In this document: positions 46,306 to 57,509 of the stretch, piece after piece
How positions within the stretch are numbered: position 1 is the stretch's first letter
Layout: the number at the start of each line of letters is the position of its first letter
Source of the DNA: Chamaecyparis obtusa
Taxonomy: Eukaryota > Streptophyta > Pinopsida > Cupressales > Cupressaceae
Direction of reading: 5' to 3'
Length of the DNA: 64,000 nucleotides
Assembly: GCA_027943335.1 (NCBI GenBank)
Contig: BSBK01001114.1
Span: 432,001-496,000, forward strand
Translations under genes and position numbers: made by a program
Notes under the pieces: generated by a model
What the model was told of the DNA's origin: nothing
The model's input: the letters and a program-made list of their open reading frames with translations, nothing else
Databases searched by the model: none

Positions 46306-48385
46306 ATGACTGTCACGACTAGAAGTGGCAACACTTACCCCATTTGTAATACTAGTCAAGGTAGAGGTAGATCTCGTAATCAGGAAACAAGTTGTCCTGA
46401 ACCTATTGTGCAATCTGAGCATTGTGAGGGATCCTCAAGTTCTTCGTTGAGTACTTTGAAAGATAGCTCATCTCAATCATCACCTCTAGTGTTCCAAGAG
46501 TGTTTTAATCTGTTGTTTCAAGCACAACCCGGTTTCTCATTTCAAGAACAGGAAAACTCATTCTTCCAAAACAACTCATTGTTTCATAACTTGGGAAGAC
46601 CACTTCCTCGGACTAGTCCTATCATTGAACCTATCAATCTTGTTGAAAATATTGACTCATTTGAACCTGTTGACCCTCTTGATCCTATTAACACACCAAA
46701 GGTTACCTTAGCTGCGCCCTTTCGGTATTGTTCACATCATTTTACCGAGTCTTCATTTGCTGCACAGTCCTATGTTGACAAGATGGGAGATTTGTTCGAC
46801 TTCCAACCAGGCAAATACAGCCAAACGTATGATCAATCTTAAAATGACCAGCATCATGGTCAATCTTCCAATGACCAACGTCATGCTCAACCTCAAAATG
46901 ATCAATGTTATGATCAATCCCAAAATGATTAGAATCAACACCAAGCTCAAAACAAAGCCCAAGGTGTTCAACCAACATATCACTATTGTCCTCCTCCTTA
47001 TGATCAGAGTCAAGATCAAGTACCGAGCATTTATGAGATTCTTGGCAATGATGGTGATGACACAATAACTCAAAATGACATAGACGCTACGAAAGCAAAC
47101 AAGGGTCTTATTAAGATGATGGAGATCCTCCTTCTAGAGGAGAAGGAAAAATACTTTCTTGAGCTGGCCAAATAAGGGGCCAAGTTACCCCCAGACTATC
47201 AAGTTGAAATGCTTGTGGCCAAAGAAGAAGAAACTGAGACTGCTAAGATGCAAAAGATGGTCCGAGACATGCAAGATTAGATTAGCCAACTTGCGAAGAA
47301 TAAGGACAAACCCGGACAACAATTCACAATGGAAAGCATTTGTCCTTTCCCCTTTAATAGGAGTCTTCACATGCCACCTTTTCCCAAAGGTGTAGAGCTG
47401 CCTAAATATGACAAATACTTGGGTACTACCAATCCCCAAGATCACTTAAGGGAGTTTGGCACCTTATCCATGGAATTCATACATGACCAAACATACCTTA
47501 TGCGCCTATTTCCTTGTAGCTTGGGTGGACCAGCTATGGAGTGGTTTTCTCAATTGGCCATTGGCATTAAGACTTTTGATGAAATGGCTAATCTATTTCT
47601 CCAACATTACTCTCATAATATTTAGCATCCGGTCAACATCTGGGATCTTTGCAATTTGAAACAACGACAAGGAGAATCTTTTCTAATGTTTCTCCAAAGG
47701 TGGAGACAATTATGTACAAGGTGTCCTCACAAGCTACCAGAGTCCGAGAGACTCGACATTTTTTTGGACAATCTTGTCCCAAAATTTGGATACCAAGTGC
47801 AATTACAAGGTCCCCTAACCTTTGATAGCATGATTAAACAATTGGTGCGAATAGATGCCTTTATGATCAAGAAAGGGGAATTGACTTTGAACAAGGACAA
47901 TAAACAAGGATCTTCAACCTCGAACAAAGATAAAGGGAAGTTTGTCAACAAGAATAGAGACGTTGTGAATGATGGAGTGGTTGACAATGCGACCCCAAAG
48001 CCTGCTAAGTCTATTTTCAATCTCTCTTCTAGCATACAGGCGATCAAAGCTACTGAAAATCCTGTGACGAAAAATCAACAACCTTCAAGGTTTTCTAGGA
48101 ACAAACCTTGGGCCTCTCGACCCAAGCGTGAGTTCACTTCCTTGGAAGAACCACTTGATGTGGTCTATAATCTTGTGCAGAATCAGATACTTGCTCCTTT
48201 GGAAAAGCATCTCTATGACCCACAACCACGACCTCATTAGTGGAATGACAACACATACTGTGACTATCACCAAAATAAGGGTCACAAGACTTGTACTTGT
48301 CTTCAGCTGAAATATAAGGTCCAAGATTTGATTGATAGTGGTGAGATTGTTGTGGATGACCATAACAAGAATTCAAGACCATCAG
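46306..48385 (+). pseudogene. Tat gag pseudogene
   Basis: Starts MTVTTRSGNTYPICN, a typical Tat gag opening, and stays in one frame to about 48385 through stops at 46840, 46930, 47173, 47278, 47623 and 48238. Order: Ser-rich N-terminus; Gln/Asn/Asp/His-rich repeats (46830-46950, variants of QNDQ); core 47329-48240 with VELPKYDKYLGTTNPQDHLR, GGPAMEWFSQLA, FLQRWRQLCTRCPHKLPESE and LDIFLDNLVPKFGYQVQLQG; zinc-knuckle-like YCDYHQNKGHKTCTC at about 48255-48300. Several stops sit where Gln is expected. After about 48385 coding shifts to the protease-pol frame. Confidence 0.88.
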
Positions 48386-50653
48386 GCATTTAAGGATCCC
48401 TTCCCTCCTTACGAGAAGGGTGAATTTTCAAAGACTAAGAATACCAATGCTAAGGTCAATTACACGTACAGTACTGATGACAATGTCATTGGTATGATTG
48501 AACCTGTTGGGGTTGAGTATTGCGATGTGATTACTATTAAGGGGAGTAGGGATGCTCCCAAACCTAAGACTCCTTTCATCTTGCGTAGTTCCACGTCTCA
48601 TTCATCTGAATCTGAATGACCTCAGGATTGTGCCAATTTTTTTACTCGATCACGTGGAAGGATTGTTTTGAAAGGTCCCGATCCTCCTGTATCTGCTCTG
48701 AAACAAACTGTGGATAAGATTGCTGTTGGCCCTGCCAACAAGAACATGAAATCAACCCCTACATCTAGCATGACTATTTATAGCATCTTAGCTCAGCTCC
48801 AACGGACCAACGCTCAGATCACCATTTTTGAGCTATTGAAGATCTTGCCTGCCCACAGGAAGATTCTGGATAAAGCCCTCACTGAGGAAAACATCCCCAA
48901 AGATCTTGATCTTGACTGGTTCCAATCTATGGTGGGTCATTTGACCTCGCCTCATTATTTGTCCTTCTCCGAAGAAGACGATCACTCTTTGAGCCATCCG
49001 CATAACGCTCCCTTGCATATAGAAGTCATGATAGGTCCCAAGCGTGTTCGCTGAGTGCTCATAGATAATGGTGCTGGTCTCAATATCTATTCTGCTAAGT
49101 TGCTTACCCAGCTAGGTTATGATGAGGATTGTATAGATTCCTGCAAGAAGATTACTATCAAAGCTTATGATGAAGAGGAACACAAATACCAAGGTTTAGT
49201 TGTGCTAGCTATCCACGTGGGACCTGTTGAGAGAGATGTTACCTTTCAAGTTACAGACATTCCTCTTGCATACAATATCTTGTTGGGTAGACCATGGATT
49301 CATGAGATGCAGGCTGTCCCGTCTACATACCATCAATGCATCAAGTTTCCATTCCATGGAGTGGAAGTCATTGTGCCGGCTAATACCAACTATTCTTGCA
49401 ATACTCTTGCGCAATCTGCAGATAGCTTTGTTCCAGCTAATAGAGAGTCCAATGAGTTCTATGATGCTAAGCTCAAACAAATGGAACAAACTCTAAAACT
49501 TAAGGATACTAGCATGGGAGGATATCGAATTGAACTTGTGCTATCATTGGCTGCTCTCCCTCCATCTCCACGTTCTTATGGGAGACCTTCTGAGAGTAAC
49601 AAACCTTCTGATGACTCTCCTCAAACAGTCTATGATGGTGCCTTTGTACGGGCCTCTACACCTTTAGAAGATGAGGATGAAGAAAAAGCTATCACAGCTT
49701 GGATCTATAAAGGGAAAGAAACATCTGAAATGGCTACTCTACCTCTAGACTTAGAGCAAGAGCCATACAGTGAAGCCTTTAAGATCATGAAGTGCTTCGG
49801 CTATAAAGGGAGTGGTCCTATAGGAATGAATGGAAATGGTCTGCTGATACCCATTGAAGCTACAGGTCACCGCACAAGGGATACTACTGGCTTAGGCTTT
49901 AAAAAGATCCCCTTTCATTTAGGGATAAACAAATTTGTGCCAGAACTTGAACCTGAACCTGAGCCCGAATTTGAAAATACTACTCTAGAGGTAAATCCAG
50001 AGGCCATCTCTGATGAAGACACCTTTCCATATCCTATTCGTCCAAAATTTGCTACACTCTTTGCAGAACCGAATAAACTTGTCATACCTATTCACCTGGT
50101 AGACATTGATAGTGATTCTGATGAGACCGCTTTGGTGCATTGACTCACATATGACCAATGGAAAGAAATACAAATGGCTGATTCTGATTCTCAAGGTGAA
50201 TGGTACATACCACCGCATTTCCAAGAGTGGTTTGAACAAGACCAACTTCAGCAAGCCATTAATGCTACAAGGGATGAAGATGAGTTAAATGATATAGCCA
50301 GTGCTAATGGAATTACCACATCAGGTACTGACTCACATGAGTATGAGTTTGACTCTTTGTCTAATGCTACTTATGATAAAGATATAGACATGGTGCATAC
50401 CTATGAAAGACTTCTCAAAGTAGGTGAAGGGTCTAGTGTTAGGGCACACGAATTAGACACCACCAGTGTTAACTTGTTCTCTACTTCCGACGTGGGGTCT
50501 CATAGGGATTCGAACGCTCCTCTGGATGAGATCACTCTAGGTCTTGACTTGCTCATCTGTGCTTTTGATGATTATACCGTGAACGCAATTGAACCAACCA
50601 CTACTCTCTCACTCAAAAATCCTGAGCTGATAAAATGGAACTCCTCCTTCTAG
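48386..50653 (+). pseudogene. Tat protease region with G-patch-like segment
   Basis: Frame of the pol region. Aspartic protease at 49055-49380: LIDNGAGLNIYSAKLL (active site D-N-G in place of D-S/T-G), then ITIKAYDE, and the flap-distal ILLGRPWIHEM near 49285. A linker rich in Glu/Pro follows. At about 49770-49920 IMKCFGYKGSGPIGMNGNGL, then GLGFKKI reads as a G-patch-like segment (spaced glycines after an aromatic). The last block (50174-50653) is acidic. Stops at 48617 and 49052. The frame runs up to the inserted MULE element. Confidence 0.85.
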
Positions 50654-50659
50654 TAACCA

Positions 50660-50800
50660 GACATAATAACCCGACCAAAATAACCCTGGACACAATAACC
50701 CAAGGACACAATAACCCAGGGTCAAAATAACCCATGGTCAAAATAACCCATGGTCAAAATAACCCGTGGGCAAAATAACCCATGGACAAAATAACCCATG
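50660..50800 (+). repeat. Left terminal array, 9 x AATAACCC
   Basis: Nine AATAACCC words with variable linkers (GACCA, TGGACAC, AAGGACAC, AGGGTCAA, ATGGTCAA and others), period about 16 bp. Mirror of 52771-52906. Confidence 0.95.
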
Positions 50801-51344
50801 GTCATTTTAGATCAAGTTAGTATGCTAAAAAAGGGATTGCGAGGCACCATAGAGGATATTTAGGTCATTTTTAGACCATATATCTAGTATATACCCCTAA
50901 AATAGTCTTAAAACATCTTTAATATGCTTAAATAACTTATAAAATGGTAAATAATTATAGAAATAAAGACAAATTCATGGGAATAAGCTAAATAAGAGTT
51001 ATTATGAAAATATATAAGTCAAAAGGCATTATGAATAGGCATTAAGAGGATATATAAAGTGGTAGAATTAAGAGAAGTAAAGGAAGGAAGAAGGGGAGAA
51101 GAATTAAGAGTGTGTACAGTGACAAGAAAAAGAGAAATCAAAATTCATAAAAAAAAATATTTTTTAATATAATTTTTTGAACGTTATATTAAATTTTCCT
51201 AGGGGTTTCTATACATGTATACAAAAGAAAATTCTTTTAGGGAATCAAGAAATTCTTCATAATTTTTAATATATACAATGCCTCTTCAATTTTTAACAAG
51301 TAAAAAAAAAATAAAAATTACTCATTTTAAATGGTTACACATTT

Positions 51345-52691
51345 TTGCTTCATCGAGAAGGTGTCATTAAAATGATCTGGCGTTGTGCAGAATATTTTAT
51401 AAATAAATATTCAAGTCGGTGCTATACTACAACACAAACAGAATCTGGTGATGTGATTAGCAGTACAAGACATAATCATGCTCCAAAAATTGAGATGATC
51501 ACTGTCAAACATAAGTTGAATGAAATGAAAGACATGGCGTGCTTGACTCAAGACTCTACAAGAAATATCATTTCTACTACATATTCTAATATTTCATTAC
51601 CGGTAGTAGGAGCAATACCATAAACCAATGCATTATCCAAAATGATTTGAAGGAAAAGAATAAGATTTGAAGCACCACCACCAAATCCTCAGACATCGAG
51701 AGATCTTATCTTACCAATTGAATATACAATTACCAATAGAGGGGAAAAGTTTCTTTTTCATGACAGTAATGATGAGAATCATTTTTTAATATTCACCACC
51801 ACACAAAATTTTCAATTACTAAAAGAATCTAAAAATTGGTTTAGTGATGGTACATTTAAAATAGTACCAAATATTTTTCAGTAGTTGTACATAATTCATG
51901 GATTGAAAAATGATGCAATATTTCCACTCATCTATATTCTTATGACCAACAAAACAATATCCACTTGTACACAAGTACTTGTAAAATTAAAATAACTGCA
52001 ACCTGATCTAAACCTAAAAACTATACTTATTGACTTTGAATTAGGTTTCAAGGGAGCTATTTTTGAAAATTTTCCAAATATCACTATTTGGGGAATCTTT
52101 TTCCATTTCTCTCAGTGCTTGTGGAGGAAAGTTCAAGAATAAGGTCTACAAACACGTTACAGTGTCGATGAAATATTTTCATTTGAGATCAAAAAACTTG
52201 TTGCATTAGCTTTTGTGTCTCAGATATATGTAATCAATACATTCGAAACACTTCTAAAAGATCCTTATTATATAGAACATGAGGAGACTTTGCAACCCAT
52301 AATTGGTTATTTCGAAGACACATGGATTGGAAGACTAACTAGAAGAGGCAACACATAGTCAACCAAGTTTACAATCACAATGTGGAACTGATATTCAGCT
52401 ACTCAAGATGATCTTCCCAAAACCAATAATTCTATTGAGGGATGGCATAGAGGATTTAGTGAATTGCTTCAATCATCACATAGCTCAATCTGGAAATTCA
52501 TCAAAGCAGTGAAAAAAGAACAGGGTCTCCAAGAGAATAAACTAGAGAAATATATGGTTGGACACACTACACAACCAAGCAGGAAAAAATAGCATGAACT
52601 CAAAGAAAGACTAAAAGGACTAGTTGATGGTTATGACAATAATAATATTTTAGATTATATAAGAGGCATTGCTCATAATTTGACACTTTAA
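51345..52691 (+). pseudogene. FLYWCH/MULE transposase, one frame with in-frame stops
   Basis: Cut-and-paste transposase. N-terminal FLYWCH finger: WRCAEYFINKYSSRCYTT, then ISSTRHNHAP, followed by the helix KHKLNEMKDMACLTQDSTRN. MULE core: WFSDGTFKIVPNIF (first Asp, codon 168), ILIDFELGFKGAIF (second Asp, codon 230), FFHFSQCLWRKV, YFEDTWIGRLTRRGN, and NNSIEGWHRGFSELLQSSHS (Glu, codon 365), then SIWKFIKAVKKEQGLQ. All three catalytic acids remain. The frame never shifts over 449 codons, but has about eight internal stops. The family is well known from animal Phantom-type elements, while typical plant MULEs carry SWIM or CCHC fingers instead. The true start may lie slightly upstream. Confidence 0.88.
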
Positions 52692-52770
52692 TTGAAAATT
52701 TGAATAAAAAAGTTTTTTAGAAATATACTTGTAATTTATAAATTTTGTTTTCCTTTCTCTATAATCTTAT

Positions 52771-52906
52771 GGGGTTATTTTGTCCATGGGTTATTTTAAC
52801 TATGGGTTATTTTGGATTGGGTTATTATGACCCTGGGTTATTTTGTCCTTGGGTTATTATGGTCGGGTTATTTTGTCTAGGGTTATTTTGGCCAGGTTAT
52901 TATGTC
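52771..52906 (+). repeat. Right terminal array, 9 x GGGTTATT
   Basis: Nine (G)GGTTATT words in inverse orientation to the left array, ending GGTTATTATGTC. Confidence 0.95.
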
Positions 52907-54740
52907 ATGTAACGCCCTTCCTCATCCAATGAAGTCCTAATGTTCCAGAATGATTACGCTCTAGCCTATTACCTCCATGCTATTGAACCTATAATGTCCT
53001 CCACCAGCGAAGCCAGTGTCAACATGAAAGAGGCAGATATCAAGTATCTCAGTCAAAAAATTAAAAGAAGAAAAAATAGATGGTCTGATGGTGAAAACCA
53101 CATTGTGGAAGTATCAGAGCCAAAAATAGTAAAAATAAAAGACGTATCCAAGGGTGAAAACCTCTCTGAGGTGCCCAAGGATGAGATACTTGATACGCTC
53201 CCGAGCCACTTTCAAGAGAGATCATTAGTATTGATTGAGCCGACACAACTAGTAAATTTGGGTACAGAGGCTGCTCCACAAATTATTCATCTAGCACAGT
53301 CATTATCTGCAAAAGAAAAGGAAGAGTTCACTAGCTTCTTTCAAAGCAAGAAAATAAACTTTGCATGGACTTACTCTGACATGCCTGGATTAGACCCCAA
53401 TCTAATCATGCACCATCTGCCCATTGCACCAGGTATCAAACCTATCAAATAGAAGCTTCGAAAGATGCATCCACACATGGCACTTTTAGTCAAAGCAGAG
53501 CTAGAAAAACTTCTTAAGGCTAGTTTCATAAGGACTATTGACTATGCAGAGTGGATTTCAAATATTGTTCCAGTCACCAAACATGAGAAATCCATTCGTG
53601 TGTGCACAGACTTCCGGGATCTAACTAAGGCATGTCCAAAGGATGACTTCCCACTACCCAATATTGACACGATAGTGGATATGACAGCAAGATATGAGAT
53701 GTATTCCTTGATGGATGGCTTTTTTTGCTATAATCAAATAAAAATTGTTCCAGAAAATCAAGAAAAGACCGCTTTCACATGTGCCTGGGGCACCTTTTGG
53801 TAGAATGTCATGCCCTTTGGGCTTAAGAATGCTGGAGAAACATATCAAAGAGCTGTCACTACCATTTTCCATGATATGATGCATAAAATAATGGAAGATT
53901 ATGTGGATGACACTTTAGCCAAAAGCATGCAGTGGAAAACTCATCTTACAGATTTGGGTCCCATACTTGACCGCATGGAACAATTTAGTCTTAGACTTAA
54001 TCCCAAAAAATGTGCATTCAGTGTCACTTCTGGGAAACTCTTGGGTTACATCATTTCAGCCAAAGACATAGAGGTTGATCCAGAAAAAGTTCAAGCTATT
54101 ATGGACATGCCTCCACCTAAAAACATCAGTCAGATGAGAGGACTGCAGGGAAGGCTACAATCTATTCGGTGTTTCATTTCACAATTGGCTGACAAATCAC
54201 AACCATTCACTAAAACTTTGCATAAGGATGTGACTTATGAATGGAATGAAGAATGTGACAGAGGACTCACTCAAATTAAATAATATCTTGCTAATCCACC
54301 TATATTGATGCCTCCTATTCACAGGGAGCCGCTCATACTATACATCTTAGCCATGAACACATCTTTGGGTGCTCTCCTAGCTCAAGAAGATTAGAATAAC
54401 AAAGAGAGAGCCATTTATTATATCAGTAGAACATTGGTTTCTTATGAAATGAACTATTCCGTCATTGAGAAAGCTTGTCTAGAAATAGTGTTTGCTTCAT
54501 AGAAGTTGCGGCATTATATGCTTGCTCACACTACAAGGCTTATTGCAAAAATTGATCCACTAAAGTACTTACTGAGCAAGGCTTCCCTCACGGGTAGACT
54601 AGAAAAATGGGTTATGATACTCAGTGAATTTGACATTGAGTATGTGGAAAGAAAAGCTATTAAAGGACAAGCAATTGCTGATTAGTTGGTGGAAGCTCCT
54701 CTGAAAGATCACTAGCCTTTAAACATTGAATTCCCAGATG
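52907..54740 (+). pseudogene. Tat reverse transcriptase and RNase H
   Basis: RT palm and fingers: FIRTIDYAEWISNIVPV, RVCTDFRDLTKACPKDDFPL, then NVMPFGLKNAGETYQRA and the catalytic YVDD box at 53900-53911 (EDYVDDTLAKS). Thumb and connection: LNPKKCAFSVTSGKLLGYII. RNase H 54300-54740: LYILAMNTSLGALLAQED, YSVIEKACLEIVFA-like NYSVIEKACLEIVFAS, LEKWVMILSEFDIEYV and GQAIAD. Stops at 53450, 53801, 54281, 54392, 54500, 54683 and 54713. Several replace Gln (FAS*KLRHYM, IAD*LVEAP). The fold is otherwise complete. Confidence 0.92.
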
Positions 54741-54748
54741 AATCCATC

Positions 54749-55160
54749 ATGCTTCTTACACATCAAGCTTGGAGCATGTTCTTTGATGGATCATTCACTC
54801 AACAAGGATTAGGTGCAGACATTCTGTTTATAACACCTCAAAGATACTCATTGCCCAAAGCTTATAAAATGTTATTTCCCTACACAAACAACATCGCTGA
54901 ATATGAAGCTCTCATCAACGGTATGAAGATAGTCATTAAATGACGTGTGGATGAGCTCAAGGTATTTGGAGACTCTCAGTTAGTCATCAACCAAGTTAAT
55001 GGTATCTATCAAACAAAAGATGACAAGCTAGTGCCTTACAAATGAATGGTGGATGATCTCAAACAGTATTTTGCACACATTTCTTTCCAGCAAATTCCAA
55101 GGGTAGACAATAAAGTAGCCGATGCTATGGCCACTCTTGCCTCAATGTTACAAATGCTAG
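54749..55160 (+). pseudogene. Tat second RNase H (archaeal-type, aRNH)
   Basis: Reads WSMFFDGSFTQQGLGADILF (first Asp), NNIAEYEALINGMKIVIK (Glu), ELKVFGDSQLVINQVNG (Asp) and IPRVDNKVADAMATLASML (last Asp). A second RNase H placed after the RT-linked one is diagnostic of Tat elements. TGA stops at 54941 and 55043 replace residues that are Trp and Arg in relatives. It is believed to help remove RNA during reverse transcription. Confidence 0.9.
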
Positions 55161-56521
55161 AAAATGACTTCAGACATGAATTCCTAGTGGAGACATTACG
55201 CTACCTAGCCTATGACATTCCTGAATCTAGGATGATTTGTTTAGTCATTGGACATGATTCATGCCGCTACTACCATATCTATTCTTACCTCCATGACCAA
55301 ATCATTCCCAACACCTATACTCAGAATGAAAAGTGTCACCTAATTCGTAATGCTTCACGGTATGTCATCATAGCAAACGACTTGTATAGACGGGGTCTAG
55401 ATGGTACCCTCCTTAGGTGTCTAGAACCCAATGAGTCCAAATGTGCGTTAGATGAGGTACATGAAGGTATCTATGGGTCTCATTCAAATGGTTTGACGCT
55501 AGCTCGTAAACTTATTAGAGCTGGTTACTACTGGCCAGATATGGAGAAAGAGGCTATTCAATATGCTAAGGCTTGTAAATAGTGCCAATTTCATGAAAAT
55601 CTGATCCATGCTCCTGCTAAAGAGCTTATTCCTTTCATCATTTTTTGGCCATTCTAGTAGTGGGCTTTTGATTTGGTGGGTCAAATACATCCATCTTCTT
55701 CCAAAGGACATAAGTTTATCATCACAGCTACAGACTATTTTACTAAGTGGGTTGAGGTAGTCCCTTTGACTATAGATGATGGCAAGTCTATAGGTATGTT
55801 TATATTAAACTATATCATTTGTAGATATGGTGTACCCTCATCTATTATCACTAAAAATGGGGGACAATTCAAGAACAAGGACTTGAAAGAGTTATGTACC
55901 AGATTCAGGATCATTTAGCATTGGTCATCTATCTATTATCCTCAGGGTAATGGACAAGCAAAAGCTTCTAATAAGACAATTCTCAAAATCTTGTACAAAA
56001 TAGTTCATAAATATGGTAGAGATTGGCACCTCCAGATTAATCCAGCATTATGGGCCTATAGAATAAGTATTTGAACACCAATGGGGGCCATGCCCTTTAC
56101 CTTGGTTTATGGAGTAGATGCAGTATTGCCCATTGAGGTCGAGATTCCTACATTGTGAGTCTCTCTGAGGGGCCTCATCACTGATGAAGAAAATAGAATA
56201 TCCCGGCTTCAAGAGCTAGAGTTATTGGATGAATGTTAGAAGGTGGCATTCGATCATCTTTGATCATACCAAAAGAGAATGTCTAAAGCATACAATAAGA
56301 AAGTCAGACAAAGGGAATTCCAAGTGGGTGATCTCGTCCTGAGAGAAAACCCCAAAAATTAGCAGTAGCAAGTCCAGAAAGGGAAGTTTGAACCAAACTA
56401 GCTTGGTCCATACATTATTACTGCAACATTTGGGTCTGGCACATACCAACTGTCTACTACTGAAGGAGAAAATCTCAAAGAGCCGATCAACGCTTTGCAC
56501 CTAAAGCAGTTCTACAACTGA
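55161..56521 (+). pseudogene. Tat integrase
   Basis: Zinc-binding region: DEVHEGIYGSHSNGLTLARK (H-H part) then ACK*CQFH (C-C part with a stop between). Catalytic core: WAFDLVGQIHPSSSKGHKFI (first Asp), VPSSIITKNGGQFKNKDL where the second Asp (TDNG) has become Lys, and YYPQGNGQAKASNKTILKIL, where the usual Glu-bearing segment is altered. C-terminal domain: KVRQREFQVGDLVLREN and LGPYIITATFGSGTYQL. Ends at a TGA at 56519-56521. Dead by stops and by loss of the catalytic Asp. Confidence 0.9.
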
Positions 56522-56589
56522 GGCATTCTTTGTGTGCTCATGTACATACTTATTGATCCTTAAAAAATCCAAAAAATGGTATATTGTCA

Positions 56590-56950
56590 AAAATCCTAAA
56601 AATTGCAAAATGTCCTAAAAAAATGATCATCTTAGTGAAAACTTGGTAAACAGGCACTTCGATGTATCTATTATTTTGGTGAAAACCTGGTAAACAGGTG
56701 CCTTGATAATAATTAAAAAAATGAAAAATTGAAAAAATACAAAAAAAATAGAAAAGTCAAAAAATACAAAAAAAAAAGAAATATTCAAAAATACAAAAAA
56801 AAAAAGAAAAAAGAGAAAAGTACAAAAAAATTTGAAAAAAGAGAAAAAATGTGCCATTGATGAAAATCTGGTAAACAAGCGTCATGGTACCAAAAATAGA
56901 ATCTCTGCCAAGATGGTGAAATCCTAGTAAACATGCGCCTCTTGTTTCCT
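56590..56950 (+). repeat. Imperfect repeats around an A-rich tract
   Basis: GTGAAAACYTGGTAAACAGGYRC-like segments at 56635, 56679, 56858 and 56917. Between them 56700-56850 is almost pure A with ATACAAAAAAAA words. Start of the long 3' region of the Tat element. Confidence 0.75.
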
Positions 56951-57197
56951 AAAGCTATATCTCATCTCAGCACCATTTGGCTCCTGCTTTCCTGCTTTAG
57001 TTTGCTTTCTCACTTTCTTGCTTTAGTTTGTTTCCTGCTTTAGTTCATTTTCTGCTTTAGTTTGCTAGCTCATGCATTCGCTTTCACCTATCTTTAAGAT
57101 TTTCCTTGACTCTACATGGATTGGAACTGGTCACGCTTGGGGGCACCTTCCTGGTCTGGGGGGCATTGTCCTATCACTTTCAGAGACGCTTTCTTGC

Positions 57198-57500
57198 ATC
57201 AGTCACCAGTGGTTCTCACTGCGTCTACCTGCTGATGCCCAACTATTTTTGAGATCTCTCTCCTTGAGGATCTCTCGTGTATCAGTCACTAGTGGTTCTC
57301 ACTATGTCTGCCTACTAATACCTAGCTATCACTCGGATCTCTCTTTTTGAGGATCCCTTGTACATCAGTCACCAGTGGTTCTCACTGTGTCTGCCTACTG
57401 ATGTTTCGCTAGTAACTCTGAGATCTCTCTCCTTGAGGATCTCTCTTGTATCGGTCACCGACATTTCTTGCTGCGTCTGCCTGCTGATACTTCATTTAGC
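57198..57500 (+). repeat. 83-86-bp tandem repeat, about 4 units
   Basis: ATCAGTCACCAGTGGTTCTC...GAGATCTCTCTCCTTGAGG units start at 57198, 57281, 57364 and 57450. Three spacings are 83, 83 and 86 bp. Tandem repeats in the 3' region are common in Tat elements. Confidence 0.9.
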
Positions 57501-57509
57501 ACTTCAATT

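Larger units (their letters stand above)
50660..52906 (+). mobile_element. FLYWCH-type MULE DNA transposon (Phantom-like)
   Basis: 2247-bp element inserted in the Tat pol frame. Both ends begin GACATAATAACC (inverted) and continue as arrays of about nine AATAACCC (left) or GGGTTATT (right) units spaced 14-17 bp. A single central gene encodes a FLYWCH finger plus MULE DDE transposase. Both flanks share GTAAC (50653-50657, 52909-52913); a 9-bp duplication would be TAGTAACCA versus ATGTAACGC, matching at the five central bases only. The step from one GTAAC to the other is 2256 bp, a multiple of three, and the Tat frame is the same on both sides. Confidence 0.88.

Noticed and set aside
46742..47073. 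Minus-strand frames of about 106 codons over Tat gag
   Set aside because: Antisense shadows of the Gln/Asn/Asp/His-rich gag repeats.
50660..52906. GGGTTA words as interstitial vertebrate-type telomere repeat
   Set aside because: The unit is GGGTTATT with variable linkers at 14-17 bp spacing, inverted at the two ends of a transposon, not a head-to-tail TTAGGG array.
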